64,000 nt of DNA from assembly GCF_003012745.1 (NCBI RefSeq), contig NZ_PXYK01000003.1, forward strand, positions 62,001 through 126,000, read 5' to 3'. Positions 1 to 8,438 of the stretch are shown piece by piece; the stretch's first letter is position 1; every line of letters starts with the position of its first letter. Origin of the DNA: Kumtagia ephedrae. Its GTDB lineage: Bacteria > Pseudomonadota > Alphaproteobacteria > Rhizobiales > Rhizobiaceae. The notes under the pieces are model-generated. The model worked only from the letters and a program-made list of their open reading frames with translations, did not search any database and was not told the DNA's origin. The translations under genes were made by a program, and so were the position numbers.

Positions 1-478
1 CGAGGAGGCCGGCCAGGCCGATGACCCAGTTCGACAGAAGAAACGCCTGGCCGAGCGCCAGCAGCAGGAAGGACGTGTACATGGGATGGCGCACCAGCGC
101 GTAGGGTCCGCCGCTGACCAGCTTGTGCTGGTCGCGGATCTCCAGGGAGATCGACCAGTTGCGGCCGAGCTCCTTGTGCGACCGGCGGAACGTCCACAGG
201 GCGGTGACAAGGATGATCGCGCCGAGCGCGACGATCCAGGGATTGGCGGAATAGTCGGCAAAGCTCGGAAAGCCGGTCGCGACATGGATCGCGGGCAGGG
301 CGGCCATGCCGAGCAGCGCGGCAGCCAGGCCGACCGTGTCGGATAATGTGCGCTGGCTGGTGACCACTTGCACGCGCCGCGCCCGCCGTTCGAACGGATA
401 GCGGACCACGTACCAGGCAACGACGCCCAGCACCCATAGGATCTTGCCGGCGAGCGCCGTCGACAGGCTCGAGATCAC
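1..478 (-). CDS. Isoprenylcysteine carboxylmethyltransferase-like membrane protein (3' truncated)
   Basis: The gene runs off the left edge of the window, so its C-terminus is missing. The visible product is a hydrophobic multi-span protein. It contains RNWSISLEIRDQHKLVSGGP followed by YALVRHPMYTS, which is the SAM- and substrate-binding signature of the ICMT/PEMT membrane methyltransferase family (GPY..VRHPxY). The likely start is a GTG at 478, one base after the stop of the upstream lipoprotein gene, so the two genes are probably co-transcribed. The substrate is unknown. Bacterial members methylate small lipids or isoprenoids, and most have no assigned role. Confidence 0.7.
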   Translation of the reverse strand, partial: MISSLSTALAGKILWVLGVVAWYVVRYPFERRARRVQVVTSQRTLSDTVGLAAALLGMAALPAIHVATGFPSFADYSANPWIVALGAIILVTALWTFRRSHKELGRNWSISLEIRDQHKLVSGGPYALVRHPMYTSFLLLALGQAFLLSNWVIGLAGLL

Positions 479-479
479 C

Positions 480-1139
480 TCAGCCCGCTCGGACGGCCGT
501 GGTCAGCGAGACGCGGGTTCCGGCGTTCATCTCGCGCAGTTTGGTGACGAACTGCTGCGGCCGAAGCTGGATCGACGGGGTCTTGTAGCCCATCGACCGG
601 GCGATGTCGGCGACGAAGGCGTTGCAGTTGTAGAGTGCCGCGTGCCAGACGGGCGAACTCGCCTGCAGCTTGCGGATAGAGGCGACCACCTTTCGGTATT
701 CGGGCTCGGTGAGCATGACGCGCCAGCTCGCCGACCGGTATTCCTCTTCCAGGTCGCCGTCGCTCCAGCCGGTTTCGGCCGGCACCGGCACCAAATGGCC
801 GAGCACGTAGGGAACGGCGCTTTCCGACTTGGGATGGAGGCCGGCGACCTCGGGATTGATCATCTCGCCGGTCCTGGTGGCACGGCCGAAGACGACATAG
901 GTATGGCCGTAGCTCTTGGCATAGCGCGAGCGGAATTCGATGAAGTAGCGCTGGTCGCCGCTGGGGACCGACGCCGTCGTCTCCTGCCGCTGCGCTGCGG
1001 CGGCAGCGGTGGCAACGACCGGAGAGGCAGGATCATCAGCGCCCGATACGAAGCGAGGTCTCGGACTGGTGTCCTGGCATGCAGTAACCGCCATCATCAG
1101 CAGGGTGGCGGAGAGTATGCGGCCGACTATGGATTGCAT
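480..1139 (-). CDS. Lipoprotein of unknown function
   Basis: I take the start at the Met before QSIVGRILSATLL because it gives a short signal peptide ending in a lipobox (MAVTAC), which predicts a lipid-anchored envelope protein of about 219 residues. A longer in-frame start at 1187 exists but would bury the signal. After a low-complexity Ala/Gln/Thr linker the globular part carries IEFRSRYAKSYGHTYVVFG and later ALYNCNAFVADIA. A conserved YNCNxF around a single Cys, with an upstream HTY, resembles the DUF4105/NlpC-like circularly permuted cysteine fold. That assignment is an inference. The gene lies directly upstream of the ICMT-like gene. Confidence 0.7.
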   Translation of the reverse strand: MQSIVGRILSATLLMMAVTACQDTSPRPRFVSGADDPASPVVATAAAAAQRQETTASVPSGDQRYFIEFRSRYAKSYGHTYVVFGRATRTGEMINPEVAGLHPKSESAVPYVLGHLVPVPAETGWSDGDLEEEYRSASWRVMLTEPEYRKVVASIRKLQASSPVWHAALYNCNAFVADIARSMGYKTPSIQLRPQQFVTKLREMNAGTRVSLTTAVRAG

Positions 1140-1260
1140 TCCCGCGATTCCACTTCCGAACGCGGATAAGTTCAGACCAGAAGCCAATCCGTGTCTTCAA
1201 CCTACTATAGAAAACAAGCGACGACGGTCCCAAGGACCGCTGGTCCGGACATGCTCGATG

Positions 1261-1283
1261 TGGAAGGGCGGTTAGCCCTTCCA
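1261..1283 (-). terminator. Hairpin downstream of the small lipoprotein gene
   Basis: A 9-bp perfect stem (TGGAAGGGC / GCCCTTCCA) with a 5-base loop lies 22 bases past the stop of the 45-residue lipoprotein gene. No T-run follows, so it is either a weak intrinsic terminator or an mRNA-stabilising hairpin. Confidence 0.5.
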
Positions 1284-1304
1284 CATCCAAGCGGGACGAG
1301 TCCC

Positions 1305-1442
1305 TTACTTGTAGACAGGAGCCGGTCCGGTCTCGACGACGGCTGGAGCCGGGGCTTTGCCCTTGCCCTTGCCGATCGTTTCGCAGCCGCTGAGGCTGAC
1401 GACGGAAATCACGGCCACTACTGCGATTAGAAGTTTGCTCAT
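1305..1442 (-). CDS. Small entericidin-like lipoprotein, 45 aa
   Basis: The product begins MSKLLIAVVAVISVVSLSGC, a hydrophobic signal segment ending in a clear lipobox (LSGC). It is followed by a short Lys/Gly/Ala/Pro-rich mature peptide of about 26 residues. This is the layout of entericidin-type and other tiny rhizobial envelope lipoproteins. A strong purine-rich ribosome-binding site (AAGGAGAGGG) lies about 7 bases upstream of the ATG, and a hairpin follows the stop. The function is unknown; entericidins are linked to envelope stress. Confidence 0.75.
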   Translation of the reverse strand: MSKLLIAVVAVISVVSLSGCETIGKGKGKAPAPAVVETGPAPVYK

Positions 1443-1684
1443 AAGCAATCCCTCTCCTTACGATGGAATGGGTGTCAACGGCACCGTCCCACAATGGTTG
1501 CGGGTCGCAGCAAGGTAGCCGTGAAAGGAGTCCAAGCCTAGTGCAATTAAGACACACCTGCGCTCCGGACTGCCGTTCAGGAGCGACTTTGCGCCCGTAA
1601 GCGACGGGCGCGGTTAAGAAATCCTATCGAAGGAGCGGTTCGCGAGGCGGCCGGGCGAATCAATCGCTGATTCGGAAGCGCGAA

Positions 1685-2257
1685 TCAGATGACCAGAACC
1701 CGTGTGCCTTCGGGGGTACGGTCGTAGAGGTCGATGATGTCCTCGTTGGTCAGGCGGATGCAGCCGCTCGACACCGCCGTGCCGATGGTCCACGGCTCGT
1801 TCGTGCCGTGCAGGCGGAACATCGTGTCGTTTCCGTTGCGATAGAGATACAGCGCCCGTGCACCGAGCGGATTTTGCGGCCCGCCCGGGACACCTCCCGC
1901 GTACTGGACCAGATGCGGCTTGCGCCGCATCATGTTAGCCGTGGGAGTCCATGACGGCCATTCCGCCTTGCGCCCGATGGTCGCAATCCCCTTGAGCGAC
2001 AATCCTTCCTGTCCGACGCCCACGCCATAGCGGGTCGCCCAGCCATCCGGCTCGACGGCGTAGAGATGACGCTCCGAGGTGTTGACGACGATCATTCCCG
2101 CCGGCTCGCTGCCGTAATAGCGCACCCGCTGGCGGCGGAAACGCGGATCGATCCGCACGTTGTGGGCGGACGTCTGCGGCGTCACCGCACGCGCGAACGG
2201 CATGCAGCCGCTCACCATCAGCGCAAGGCCGCCTAGTAGCAATCCCCGACGGGTCAT
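1685..2257 (-). CDS. L,D-transpeptidase (ErfK/YbiS/YkuD family)
   Basis: The product is 190 aa from the ATG at 2257; an alternative ATG at 2272 adds five residues. It starts with an Arg-Arg signal sequence and a lipobox-like MVSGC. The YkuD catalytic domain fills the rest: PGGPQNPLGARALYLY, the HGT motif and the SSGCIRL catalytic-cysteine motif close to the C-terminus. Family members make 3-3 cross-links in peptidoglycan or anchor proteins to it, acting in the periplasm. The frame stays open upstream to about 3403, but that stretch is opposite the SDR gene and is not coding. The SDR gene is divergent. Confidence 0.88.
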   Translation of the reverse strand: MTRRGLLLGGLALMVSGCMPFARAVTPQTSAHNVRIDPRFRRQRVRYYGSEPAGMIVVNTSERHLYAVEPDGWATRYGVGVGQEGLSLKGIATIGRKAEWPSWTPTANMMRRKPHLVQYAGGVPGGPQNPLGARALYLYRNGNDTMFRLHGTNEPWTIGTAVSSGCIRLTNEDIIDLYDRTPEGTRVLVI

Positions 2258-2494
2258 CGTGAAATTCACCATCCATAAGTTCGACAACTCGTCGGCAGAT
2301 ACCACAACCGCCTTAATCTCCGGTATCTCCAAAACGTCACACTGGACGCCTTGTGATCGCGCCGGCCCGGCTGCATTGGGTACAGACGCGCTCAAGGGAT
2401 GGAAACAGGGAACACCCTCTGCTTTGATGTCATTGCATACGATAACCAATTTGCTGCGGCCTCCCGCCGCTCCAGGCCATAAGGAAACAAAACC

Positions 2495-3247
2495 ATGAGG
2501 CCTCGCTTCGAAGGAAAGGTCGTGATCGTGACGGGCGGCGGCTCCGGCATCGGCGCGGCGGTTGCCAGACAACTCGGCGAGGAAGGTGCCGAGGTCATCG
2601 TGGCCGACATCGTTGCCGACACTGCCAGCGGCGTCGCCGGGGAAATCCGGAGCAAGGGCGGCAAGGCCCACGACTTCACCGTCGACGTGTCCGATGCGCA
2701 GGCCGTGGAAAAGCTGGTCGAATTCAGCGTGCGCACATGCGGCGGGCTGGACCTTGCAGTCAACAATGCAGGCATCGTCGGTGTCCGCAAGGCTACTGCC
2801 GACGTTCCGCTCGAAAGCTGGCACGAACAGATGGCCGTCAATCTGAACGGCGTGTTCTACTGTATGAAATACGAGATTGCCGCCATGTTGAAGCGTGGCG
2901 GCGGCGCCATCGTCAACATGTCCTCCGTCCTGGGCACTGTCGGCTTGCCGACCGCGGCCGCCTATACGGCGGCCAAGCACGGCATCATCGGTCTGACCAA
3001 GGTCGCAGCGATGGAATATGCGCGGCTGGGCATCCGCATCAATGCCGTGGCACCGGGCCTGATCGACACGACGCTGCTGTCGGAACACGTCGAGGCAGGC
3101 GGCCGGCGCATGATGGCGCTGCAGCCGATGGGCCGGCGCGGCAAGCCGGAAGAGGTAGCGGAACTCGTCTGCTTCCTTCTGTCGGAGCAGGCGAGCTTCG
3201 TCACCGGCAGCTGTCACCTGGTCGACGGCGCCTACTGCGCGCATTGA
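2495..3247 (+). CDS. SDR-family NAD(P)-dependent oxidoreductase
   Basis: This is a 250-aa classical short-chain dehydrogenase. The cofactor loop TGGGSGIG lies at about residues 13-20, the structural NNAG at 90-93, and the catalytic Ser144-Tyr157-Lys161 triad in the YTAAKHG context. The aspartate in VADI after the second strand favours NAD over NADP. A ribosome-binding site (AAGGAAAC) precedes the ATG. It stands alone, divergent from the L,D-transpeptidase and convergent with the methyltransferase, so no substrate can be suggested from context. Confidence 0.9.
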   Translation: MRPRFEGKVVIVTGGGSGIGAAVARQLGEEGAEVIVADIVADTASGVAGEIRSKGGKAHDFTVDVSDAQAVEKLVEFSVRTCGGLDLAVNNAGIVGVRKATADVPLESWHEQMAVNLNGVFYCMKYEIAAMLKRGGGAIVNMSSVLGTVGLPTAAAYTAAKHGIIGLTKVAAMEYARLGIRINAVAPGLIDTTLLSEHVEAGGRRMMALQPMGRRGKPEEVAELVCFLLSEQASFVTGSCHLVDGAYCAH

Positions 3248-3378
3248 AGCCGGTCTCGCCTGGGTGACATTTCGGCCTGGCCGGAATTGCTTGGCTCCAG
3301 CGGGCCGGCGGCATGGAGGCATCAGCTCGGCCTCCGCCGCTTGCCTGCCGCGTCGTGCTGTGGGGCGCGGCCCCGTCT

Positions 3379-4203
3379 TCAGCCCTGCCGGGAAGCGCTC
3401 CACTCGCCCCCGCCTTCGATGCTGCCGCTCATCGTGTCGTCCGCCCCGACCTGTCCGGTATAGCGGCGGTCGCCTGCGGTGAAGGTGATCGAACGGCCAT
3501 CCATCCGCGCGTTGCTGATGGGCTGTGTCTCGCCATTGGCGGTCAGCGTGCCGGCAAGCATCTGATAGGTCTGGGTCAGCGTGAGTTCGCCATCACCCAG
3601 GCGCCACTGGCCCTCCACCTTGGCCGGAATGGTCCATTTGTAGGCATTGCAATAGCTCGTGCAATCGCCGCCGGCCTCGACCTGTTCATCCGCCTGCCAG
3701 TCGTCCATGTCGAAGGAGTTGGAAACCACACGCGTGCCCGGCTCCATATCGAGCAGGATCGGCCGAAGTCTCAGGTTCAGTTCGGGCAGCAGGAACAGCG
3801 TGATGACGGTGGCTTCGGAAAAGTCGGATTCGAAGATGTCGCCTTGCGCGAAGGTGGCGCGGTCCGAGAGCCCGGCCGCTTCGGCATTGCGCCGCGAAAG
3901 CGCGACCATATCGTGGTTGTATTCGATGCCGTGGGCGCGCGCGCCGAGCCTGGCCGCGGTGATCACCGTGCGCCCGTCGCCGGAGCCAAGGTCGATGACG
4001 TAGTCATCCTTGGTGACTCCGCCCATCTCGAGCATCCGGTCGACGAGTGCTTGCGGCGTGGGCACCCACACCACATCCTTGCCGTCCTGTCCGACCTTCG
4101 GAGAGTACGGCTGGTCGGAGGCCATGCCGGCTGGCACGAGAGGGCCGCCGAGCGCCAGGGCGGACACCGTGCAGACGATGGCGATCTTTCGGAAGTTAAA
4201 CAT
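3379..4203 (-). CDS. Exported class I SAM-dependent methyltransferase
   Basis: The start at 4203 is fixed by a good AAGGAG site. The N-terminus (about 28 residues) is a signal peptide ending near AGMASDQ, so the enzyme is probably periplasmic. The Rossmann methyltransferase core starts at VPTPQALVDRMLEMG and shows the SAM-binding motif I (VIDLGSGDGRTVITAA), an acidic residue in GIEYN, and GDIFESDF. This arrangement resembles the Rhizobiales periplasmic family with a DOT1-like fold. The C-terminal 80 residues (WRLGDGELTLTQTYQMLAGT) look like a beta-rich add-on. The product is 274 aa and the substrate is unknown. It lies immediately downstream of the APC permease. Confidence 0.8.
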   Translation of the reverse strand: MFNFRKIAIVCTVSALALGGPLVPAGMASDQPYSPKVGQDGKDVVWVPTPQALVDRMLEMGGVTKDDYVIDLGSGDGRTVITAARLGARAHGIEYNHDMVALSRRNAEAAGLSDRATFAQGDIFESDFSEATVITLFLLPELNLRLRPILLDMEPGTRVVSNSFDMDDWQADEQVEAGGDCTSYCNAYKWTIPAKVEGQWRLGDGELTLTQTYQMLAGTLTANGETQPISNARMDGRSITFTAGDRRYTGQVGADDTMSGSIEGGGEWSASRQG

Positions 4204-4231
4204 GGGCTTCTCCTTGTTGGACTTCGGTTCG

Positions 4232-5602
4232 TCAGTCGCGAAGCGTGGCGGGTGCAGGCGCGGGGGAGCGCTTGGGTCTGGCAGTCTCGCCGTTGCGGCG
4301 AAAGAGCAGCAGCACCGCGCCCACGGCGAGAACGCCGACGCCGATGAGCGCCGCGGCGCCCGTATAGGCAAGGCTGGCATGCAGCATGTAGGCGCATGTC
4401 AGGCAGAAAAGGATCGGCGTCAGCGGATAGAGAGGCACCTTGTAGGGCAGGACGCGGTCAGGCTCCCGGAGCCGCAGGACGAACACGGCCAGGCCGGTAA
4501 GCAGCAGGAACCCCCAGAAGACCGGCGCCGTATAATCGACCATCGCCTGGAAGCCGTCGCGTGTGGCCGCGCCCATCACCACCAGCGCCAGCGCGACGGC
4601 ACCCTGCGCGATCAGGCCGTTTGCGGGATTGCGGCCGCGCTCGTCCCATTCGCCGACGCGGGGTAGCAGCGTCAGGTCGCGCGCCATGGCGAAGTAGACG
4701 CGACCGCCGGTGAAGATCGTCGCGTTCAGCGTCGAAACGGCGGCCACGAGAATGGCAAGGCTTACGATGAACGTACCGGACGGACCCGCCGCCAACGCCA
4801 TCATGTCGGCGGCGACTGCCTGGGAGGCGCGCAGGCCGTCGAGACCCAGCACGGAAAGGAGCGCGACGTTCGCCAGGACGTAGAGCGTCGTCAGGATTGC
4901 GGTTCCCAGCACCAGGACCCTGGCGATGTTCCGCCGTGCGTCCTTGAGTTCGCCGGTCAGATAGGCCGCCTCGTTCCAGCCGCCATAGGTGAGCAGCACG
5001 AAGATCATCGCCATGCCGAGGGCAGCCGATTGCGGCGCCGGCGCTGCGGCTTCCAACGCCGGTCCCGGGGAGGCCAGCAGGCCGAAGCCGATGATGGCGG
5101 CGATCGCGGCGATCTCCACGAGCGTGACGGCGACCTGCAGCGTCTTGCTCTGCAAGGTCCCGACGACGTTGATCCCTGTGAACAGGATGATCGCCAGCGC
5201 AGCGTAGAGAGCGGGGCCGTAGGCGCCGAGCGGCAGGATCCGCGCCGCGTAGTCGCCGAGGACGAAGGCCACTCCGGCGATGGCGCCGGTCTGTATCACC
5301 GACGCGCGTGCCCAGCCGAACAGCAGTGCCAGCGGCTTGCCATAGGCGCGGGACAGGAAATGATACTCGCCGCCGGCGTGCGGATGCGCGGCCGACAGTT
5401 CGGCATAGCAAAGCGCGCCAATCAGCGTGACGAGCCCGCCAGCGACCCAGACGGCCACGAAAGCCAGTTCGCTGTCGACGTTGGCGGCAACGAGCGAGGG
5501 GGTCCGGAAGATTCCGATGCCGACAACCAATCCGACCATGATCGTGACTGCGTCGAAGACCGACAGCGACGCCTGGGGAAGAGAACGATCATGTGCCGGC
5601 AT
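4232..5602 (-). CDS. APC-family amino acid permease
   Basis: This is a 456-aa integral membrane protein with about 12 hydrophobic segments. The first helix carries VGLVVGIGIFRTPSLVA, the APC substrate and Na-site signature (GxGIF). AGGEYHFLSRAYGKPLALLFGWA corresponds to the helix 3 region. It belongs to the amino acid-polyamine-organocation superfamily, most like the LAT/PotE branch. The substrate cannot be read from sequence. The exported methyltransferase gene follows on the same strand after 28 bases, so the two may form an operon. Confidence 0.85.
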   Translation of the reverse strand: MPAHDRSLPQASLSVFDAVTIMVGLVVGIGIFRTPSLVAANVDSELAFVAVWVAGGLVTLIGALCYAELSAAHPHAGGEYHFLSRAYGKPLALLFGWARASVIQTGAIAGVAFVLGDYAARILPLGAYGPALYAALAIILFTGINVVGTLQSKTLQVAVTLVEIAAIAAIIGFGLLASPGPALEAAAPAPQSAALGMAMIFVLLTYGGWNEAAYLTGELKDARRNIARVLVLGTAILTTLYVLANVALLSVLGLDGLRASQAVAADMMALAAGPSGTFIVSLAILVAAVSTLNATIFTGGRVYFAMARDLTLLPRVGEWDERGRNPANGLIAQGAVALALVVMGAATRDGFQAMVDYTAPVFWGFLLLTGLAVFVLRLREPDRVLPYKVPLYPLTPILFCLTCAYMLHASLAYTGAAALIGVGVLAVGAVLLLFRRNGETARPKRSPAPAPATLRD

Positions 5603-6000
5603 TCAGAACCTCGCTTGCCATAGCTGCTCCCACGCCCGCGGCGATCATGACCGCCACATGTCGCAGAGCTCTGTCAGGCAAGCCGGAATGCGTCGCCGAA
5701 TGTCCCAGGACGCGCGGTCGACATATTTCGGTACAAACTTTCAGGAAGCCGGCGTCGGCATCATGAATGTCGCGTAGGTCGACAGCCTCTCGGCATCAGC
5801 GTTGCGATTCGCCGAACTCCGAACCGGCGAACGACGGCACCATGCCGCTCGACCGGATGGTTGGGTGCGCTTTTCGCCAGCAAGCGCCGTTCCGGCCTTG
5901 CGGAATAGGGCGAGCCGACCGTGTCCGATCCAGAAAATGCGGGCTGGCATGATCCGCCGGAAGGCCGCGGCGTCAGCGTCGGTCGCCGCGCTGCAGGCTT
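5603..6000. other. 398-bp gap with no convincing gene
   Basis: Short open frames occur on both strands, the longest being 69 codons at 5741-5950 on the minus strand. None shows a ribosome-binding site, a signal peptide or a recognisable motif. The stretch presumably holds the promoter of the APC permease and the end of the oxidase operon. No clear terminator or operator was seen. Confidence 0.5.
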
Positions 6001-6387
6001 CTACGGCTTAGGATCAGCCTTGAGATAGGCGATCACGTTGGCCAGGTCCTCGTCCGACTTCAAGCCGGGAAACGCCATCTTGCCCTTCGGGATGACAGCT
6101 TTCGGATCGCGGAGATAGGCCGTCAGATTGGCGTCGTCCCATACGAGCCCGCCGGCGCCCGCCTCCTTGATGTTGTCCGAGAATTTGCCGGCAAAGCTCT
6201 CGAGAGTGCCGGCCTTGCGGCCGACCACGCCGAGCAGCGACGGGCCTATCTTGTTCTTGTCGGTCTTCGCATCGTGGCAGGACATGCACTTGTTGAAGAC
6301 CTTCTTGCCGGCAACGGCATCGCCGTCCGCCTGCGCGGCCGACGATATGAGTAGCGCTGCCATGGCGAGGCTTGCCGTCATTCTCAT
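6001..6387 (-). CDS. Class I c-type cytochrome
   Basis: The 128-aa product has a signal peptide of about 20 residues (ALLISSAAQA) followed by a mitochondrial-type cytochrome c domain. The haem site is CMSCH at about residues 34-38 and the likely distal Met ligand lies in KGKMAFPG. It acts in the periplasm as an electron carrier. It closes an operon for a Cu(A)-type oxidase whose subunit II has no fused cytochrome c domain, so this protein is a natural electron donor to that oxidase. The pairing is an inference from position. Confidence 0.9.
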   Translation of the reverse strand: MRMTASLAMAALLISSAAQADGDAVAGKKVFNKCMSCHDAKTDKNKIGPSLLGVVGRKAGTLESFAGKFSDNIKEAGAGGLVWDDANLTAYLRDPKAVIPKGKMAFPGLKSDEDLANVIAYLKADPKP

Positions 6388-6449
6388 GGGGTATTCCTCC
6401 TGTCTTCAACGCGGGACTGGTGGGGCGCCGCCCGGCAGCATGGCTCGGA

Positions 6450-6527
6450 TCACGGCGTGATCCAGAAGCCGAGCAGCAGCAGCACGATGGCGCCAAGGCC
6501 GATGATGAGAAGCGTTCTCGTGTCCAT
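6450..6527 (-). CDS. 25-residue single-span membrane peptide in the oxidase operon
   Basis: A complete small frame encodes MDTRTLLIIGLGAIVLLLLG plus FWITP: one transmembrane helix with a short charged N-terminus. It lies between the subunit IV gene (94 bases upstream) and the cytochrome c gene (62 bases downstream), on the same strand. Tiny accessory subunits of haem-copper oxidases often look like this. The ribosome-binding site is weak (GGAAG), and no homologue can be named from sequence alone. Confidence 0.5.
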   Translation of the reverse strand: MDTRTLLIIGLGAIVLLLLGFWITP

Positions 6528-6621
6528 GACGCCACTTCCGCTTGTGCTTTCCTGTCCGTGAGCCTGACGCCGGCCGGCGTCTCTGAAGGATTGGGACTTC
6601 AAACGCTGTCGGCGGCCGTCC

Positions 6622-6999
6622 CTACGGGCTGGGCCCGAAGAAGGTGAGCCGGGTCCACAGCGTGTATTCCGACTCGACGGCCATGATCCACACGAAGACC
6701 AGCACGGCGATCGGCGGCACAAGGATGGCGTAGACGAGCGCCAGCCGCTCCCAGGCCATGTGCATGAACACGGCGACGATCAGGCCCGCCTTCAGCATCA
6801 TGAAGATCAGGATCAGCGACCATCGCAGCGCGCCCTGAACGTGGAAATAGTCCACCATGTAGGAGGCGGCGCTGAGGATGAAGAGCCACACCCAGACGAC
6901 TAGGTAGAGCTTTATCGGGTGCTCCTGATGGGTGTCGGTGGGGACTGCGGCGATCTGGCCGGCATGCATCTCCTGCCCGTGTGCGGTCGCTTCAGCCAT
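6622..6999 (-). CDS. Cytochrome c oxidase subunit IV (prokaryotic COX4 family)
   Basis: The product is 125 aa with a His-rich, soluble N-terminal 28 residues followed by three membrane segments. The first is KLYLVVWVWLFILSAASYMV, the second contains ILIFMMLKAGLIVAVFMHM, and the third is around ILVPPIAVLVFVWIMA. The MLKAxLIxxFFMHx core is typical of bacterial cytochrome oxidase subunit IV. It starts 9 bases after the stop of the subunit III gene, so it is almost certainly co-transcribed and is a structural subunit of the same complex. Confidence 0.88.
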   Translation of the reverse strand: MAEATAHGQEMHAGQIAAVPTDTHQEHPIKLYLVVWVWLFILSAASYMVDYFHVQGALRWSLILIFMMLKAGLIVAVFMHMAWERLALVYAILVPPIAVLVFVWIMAVESEYTLWTRLTFFGPSP

Positions 7000-7008
7000 G
7001 TCCCTTCC

Positions 7009-7722
7009 TCACCACAGATAGAAGAACGCGAAGATGAAGACCCAGACGAGATCGACGAAGTGCCAGTACAGGCCCATGATCTCGACGCTCTCGTAATTGC
7101 CCCGCCGGCTGGTGAAGAAGCCGCGCGCACCGGTGTCGTAGTCGCCGCGCCAGACTTTTCGGGCGATGATGATCAGGAAGATCACGCCGAAGGTGACGTG
7201 GGTGCCGTGGAAGCCGGTGATCATGAAGAAGGAGGAGCCGAACTGCGCCGCGCCCCACGGATTTCCCCAGGGACGCACACCTTCCGTGATCAGCTTGGTC
7301 CATTCGAACGCCTGCATGCCGACGAAGGTGGCGCCGAGGGCGGCGGTCAGCAGCATCAGGATCGCGGTCTTGCGGCGGTCGCGCCGGTAGCCGAAATTCA
7401 CCGCCATCGCCATCGTGCCGCTGGAGGAGATCAGCACGAAGGTCATGATGGCGATCAGGATCAGCGGGACGTTCTGGCCGCCAATATGCAGGGCGAACAC
7501 CTCGCTCGGGTTGGGCCACGGCACGCGCGTCGACATGCGAGCGGTCATATAGGAGAGCAGGAAGCAGCCGAAGATGAAGGTGTCCGAGAGCAGGAAGATC
7601 CACATCATAGACTTCCCCCAGGAGACGTTCTTGAACGCCCGCTGGTCGGAGGCCCAGTCGGCGGCGACGCCGCTGAGGCCGGGCCTGAGCTGTCTGTGAT
7701 CGGTTGCGGTGGTCTCGGCCAT
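7009..7722 (-). CDS. coxP: Haem-copper oxidase subunit III (CoxP-like)
   Basis: The product is 237 aa with a full subunit III fold: WGKSMMWIFLLSDTFIFGCF in the first helix (the conserved acidic/aromatic region), EWTKLITEG, then the FMITGFHGTHVTFG segment and the C-terminal YWHFVDLVWVFIF that define the family. It follows a second, more divergent subunit-III-like gene by 11 bases. The order II-I-III-III matches the coxMNOP cluster described in Bradyrhizobium japonicum, which is the basis for the symbol. Confidence 0.85.
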   Translation of the reverse strand: MAETTATDHRQLRPGLSGVAADWASDQRAFKNVSWGKSMMWIFLLSDTFIFGCFLLSYMTARMSTRVPWPNPSEVFALHIGGQNVPLILIAIMTFVLISSSGTMAMAVNFGYRRDRRKTAILMLLTAALGATFVGMQAFEWTKLITEGVRPWGNPWGAAQFGSSFFMITGFHGTHVTFGVIFLIIIARKVWRGDYDTGARGFFTSRRGNYESVEIMGLYWHFVDLVWVFIFAFFYLW

Positions 7723-7733
7723 CCTCCACTCCC

Positions 7734-8438
7734 TTAGGTCAGCAGCTGCCGGCAGAGATCGATGAAGTCGTTGGCCCAGCCGGCGAGCAGCACCAGCAGC
7801 GCCAGCCAGATCAGCAGCAGGAAATGCCAGTACATGGCGCACAGTTCGACACGCTGGGCGATCCGGGCCGAGGCGCCCTCGCGCCAGGCGCCGGCCATCG
7901 CCCAGCCGAGCCCGACAAGGCCGCCGAGGATGTGCAGCGCATGCATGCCGGTCAGCAGGTAGAAGAAGCTGGTGGCGGGGTTGCCGGTCAGGAAATAGCC
8001 GCCGTCGGCGAGCGTCCGCCACGCCGTCATCTGGCCGGCGAGGAAGGCAAGCGTCGTGAGACCGCCGGCGACGAGCGCCAGCCGCAGCATGTCCGGCTGG
8101 TTCCTGCGGGCGGCCATGACCGCCACATGCAATGCGACGCTGCTCAGGATCAGCAGCCCCGTATTGAGCCACAAAACGCTGGGCAGGGGCGGAGCGCGCC
8201 AGTCGGACAGCTCCATGCGCATGAAATAGGCGCTGGCGAACAGGGCGAAGAGGCAGCCGACGACGGCCAGGAACACGCCGAGTCCGAGCTTCGCTGTCGG
8301 GACACCGGTGGATTCGAGGCCGGGCAGCACGCCGGCCGCGCCCTGTTCGAGCCAGGGTTTCGACATCAGCCGCTGCTGCGCCAGCCACCAGAAGGAGATG
8401 CCGGCGATCACCAGGATGAAGACGATGACGACGCTCAT
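7734..8438 (-). CDS. coxO: Second, divergent subunit-III-like oxidase protein (CoxO-like)
   Basis: The product is 234 aa with about seven membrane segments. Subunit III features are present but diverged: MELSDWRAPPLP early, the TGMHALHILGGLVGLGWAM helix with the paired His, and a C-terminal CAMYWHFLLLIWLALLVLL. The ATG overlaps the coxN stop codon (ATGA), so translation is coupled to subunit I. The presence of two subunit-III-type genes in tandem is the hallmark of the coxMNOP arrangement. Confidence 0.8.
   Translation of the reverse strand: MSVVIVFILVIAGISFWWLAQQRLMSKPWLEQGAAGVLPGLESTGVPTAKLGLGVFLAVVGCLFALFASAYFMRMELSDWRAPPLPSVLWLNTGLLILSSVALHVAVMAARRNQPDMLRLALVAGGLTTLAFLAGQMTAWRTLADGGYFLTGNPATSFFYLLTGMHALHILGGLVGLGWAMAGAWREGASARIAQRVELCAMYWHFLLLIWLALLVLLAGWANDFIDLCRQLLT

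Noticed and set aside
2258-3403. N-terminal extension of the L,D-transpeptidase to 572 residues
   Set aside because: The extra sequence is antisense to the SDR gene and has no domain; the signal peptide sits at the internal start.
5741-5950. A 69-codon minus-strand frame between the APC permease and the cytochrome c gene
   Set aside because: It lacks a ribosome-binding site, signal or domain and looks like chance.
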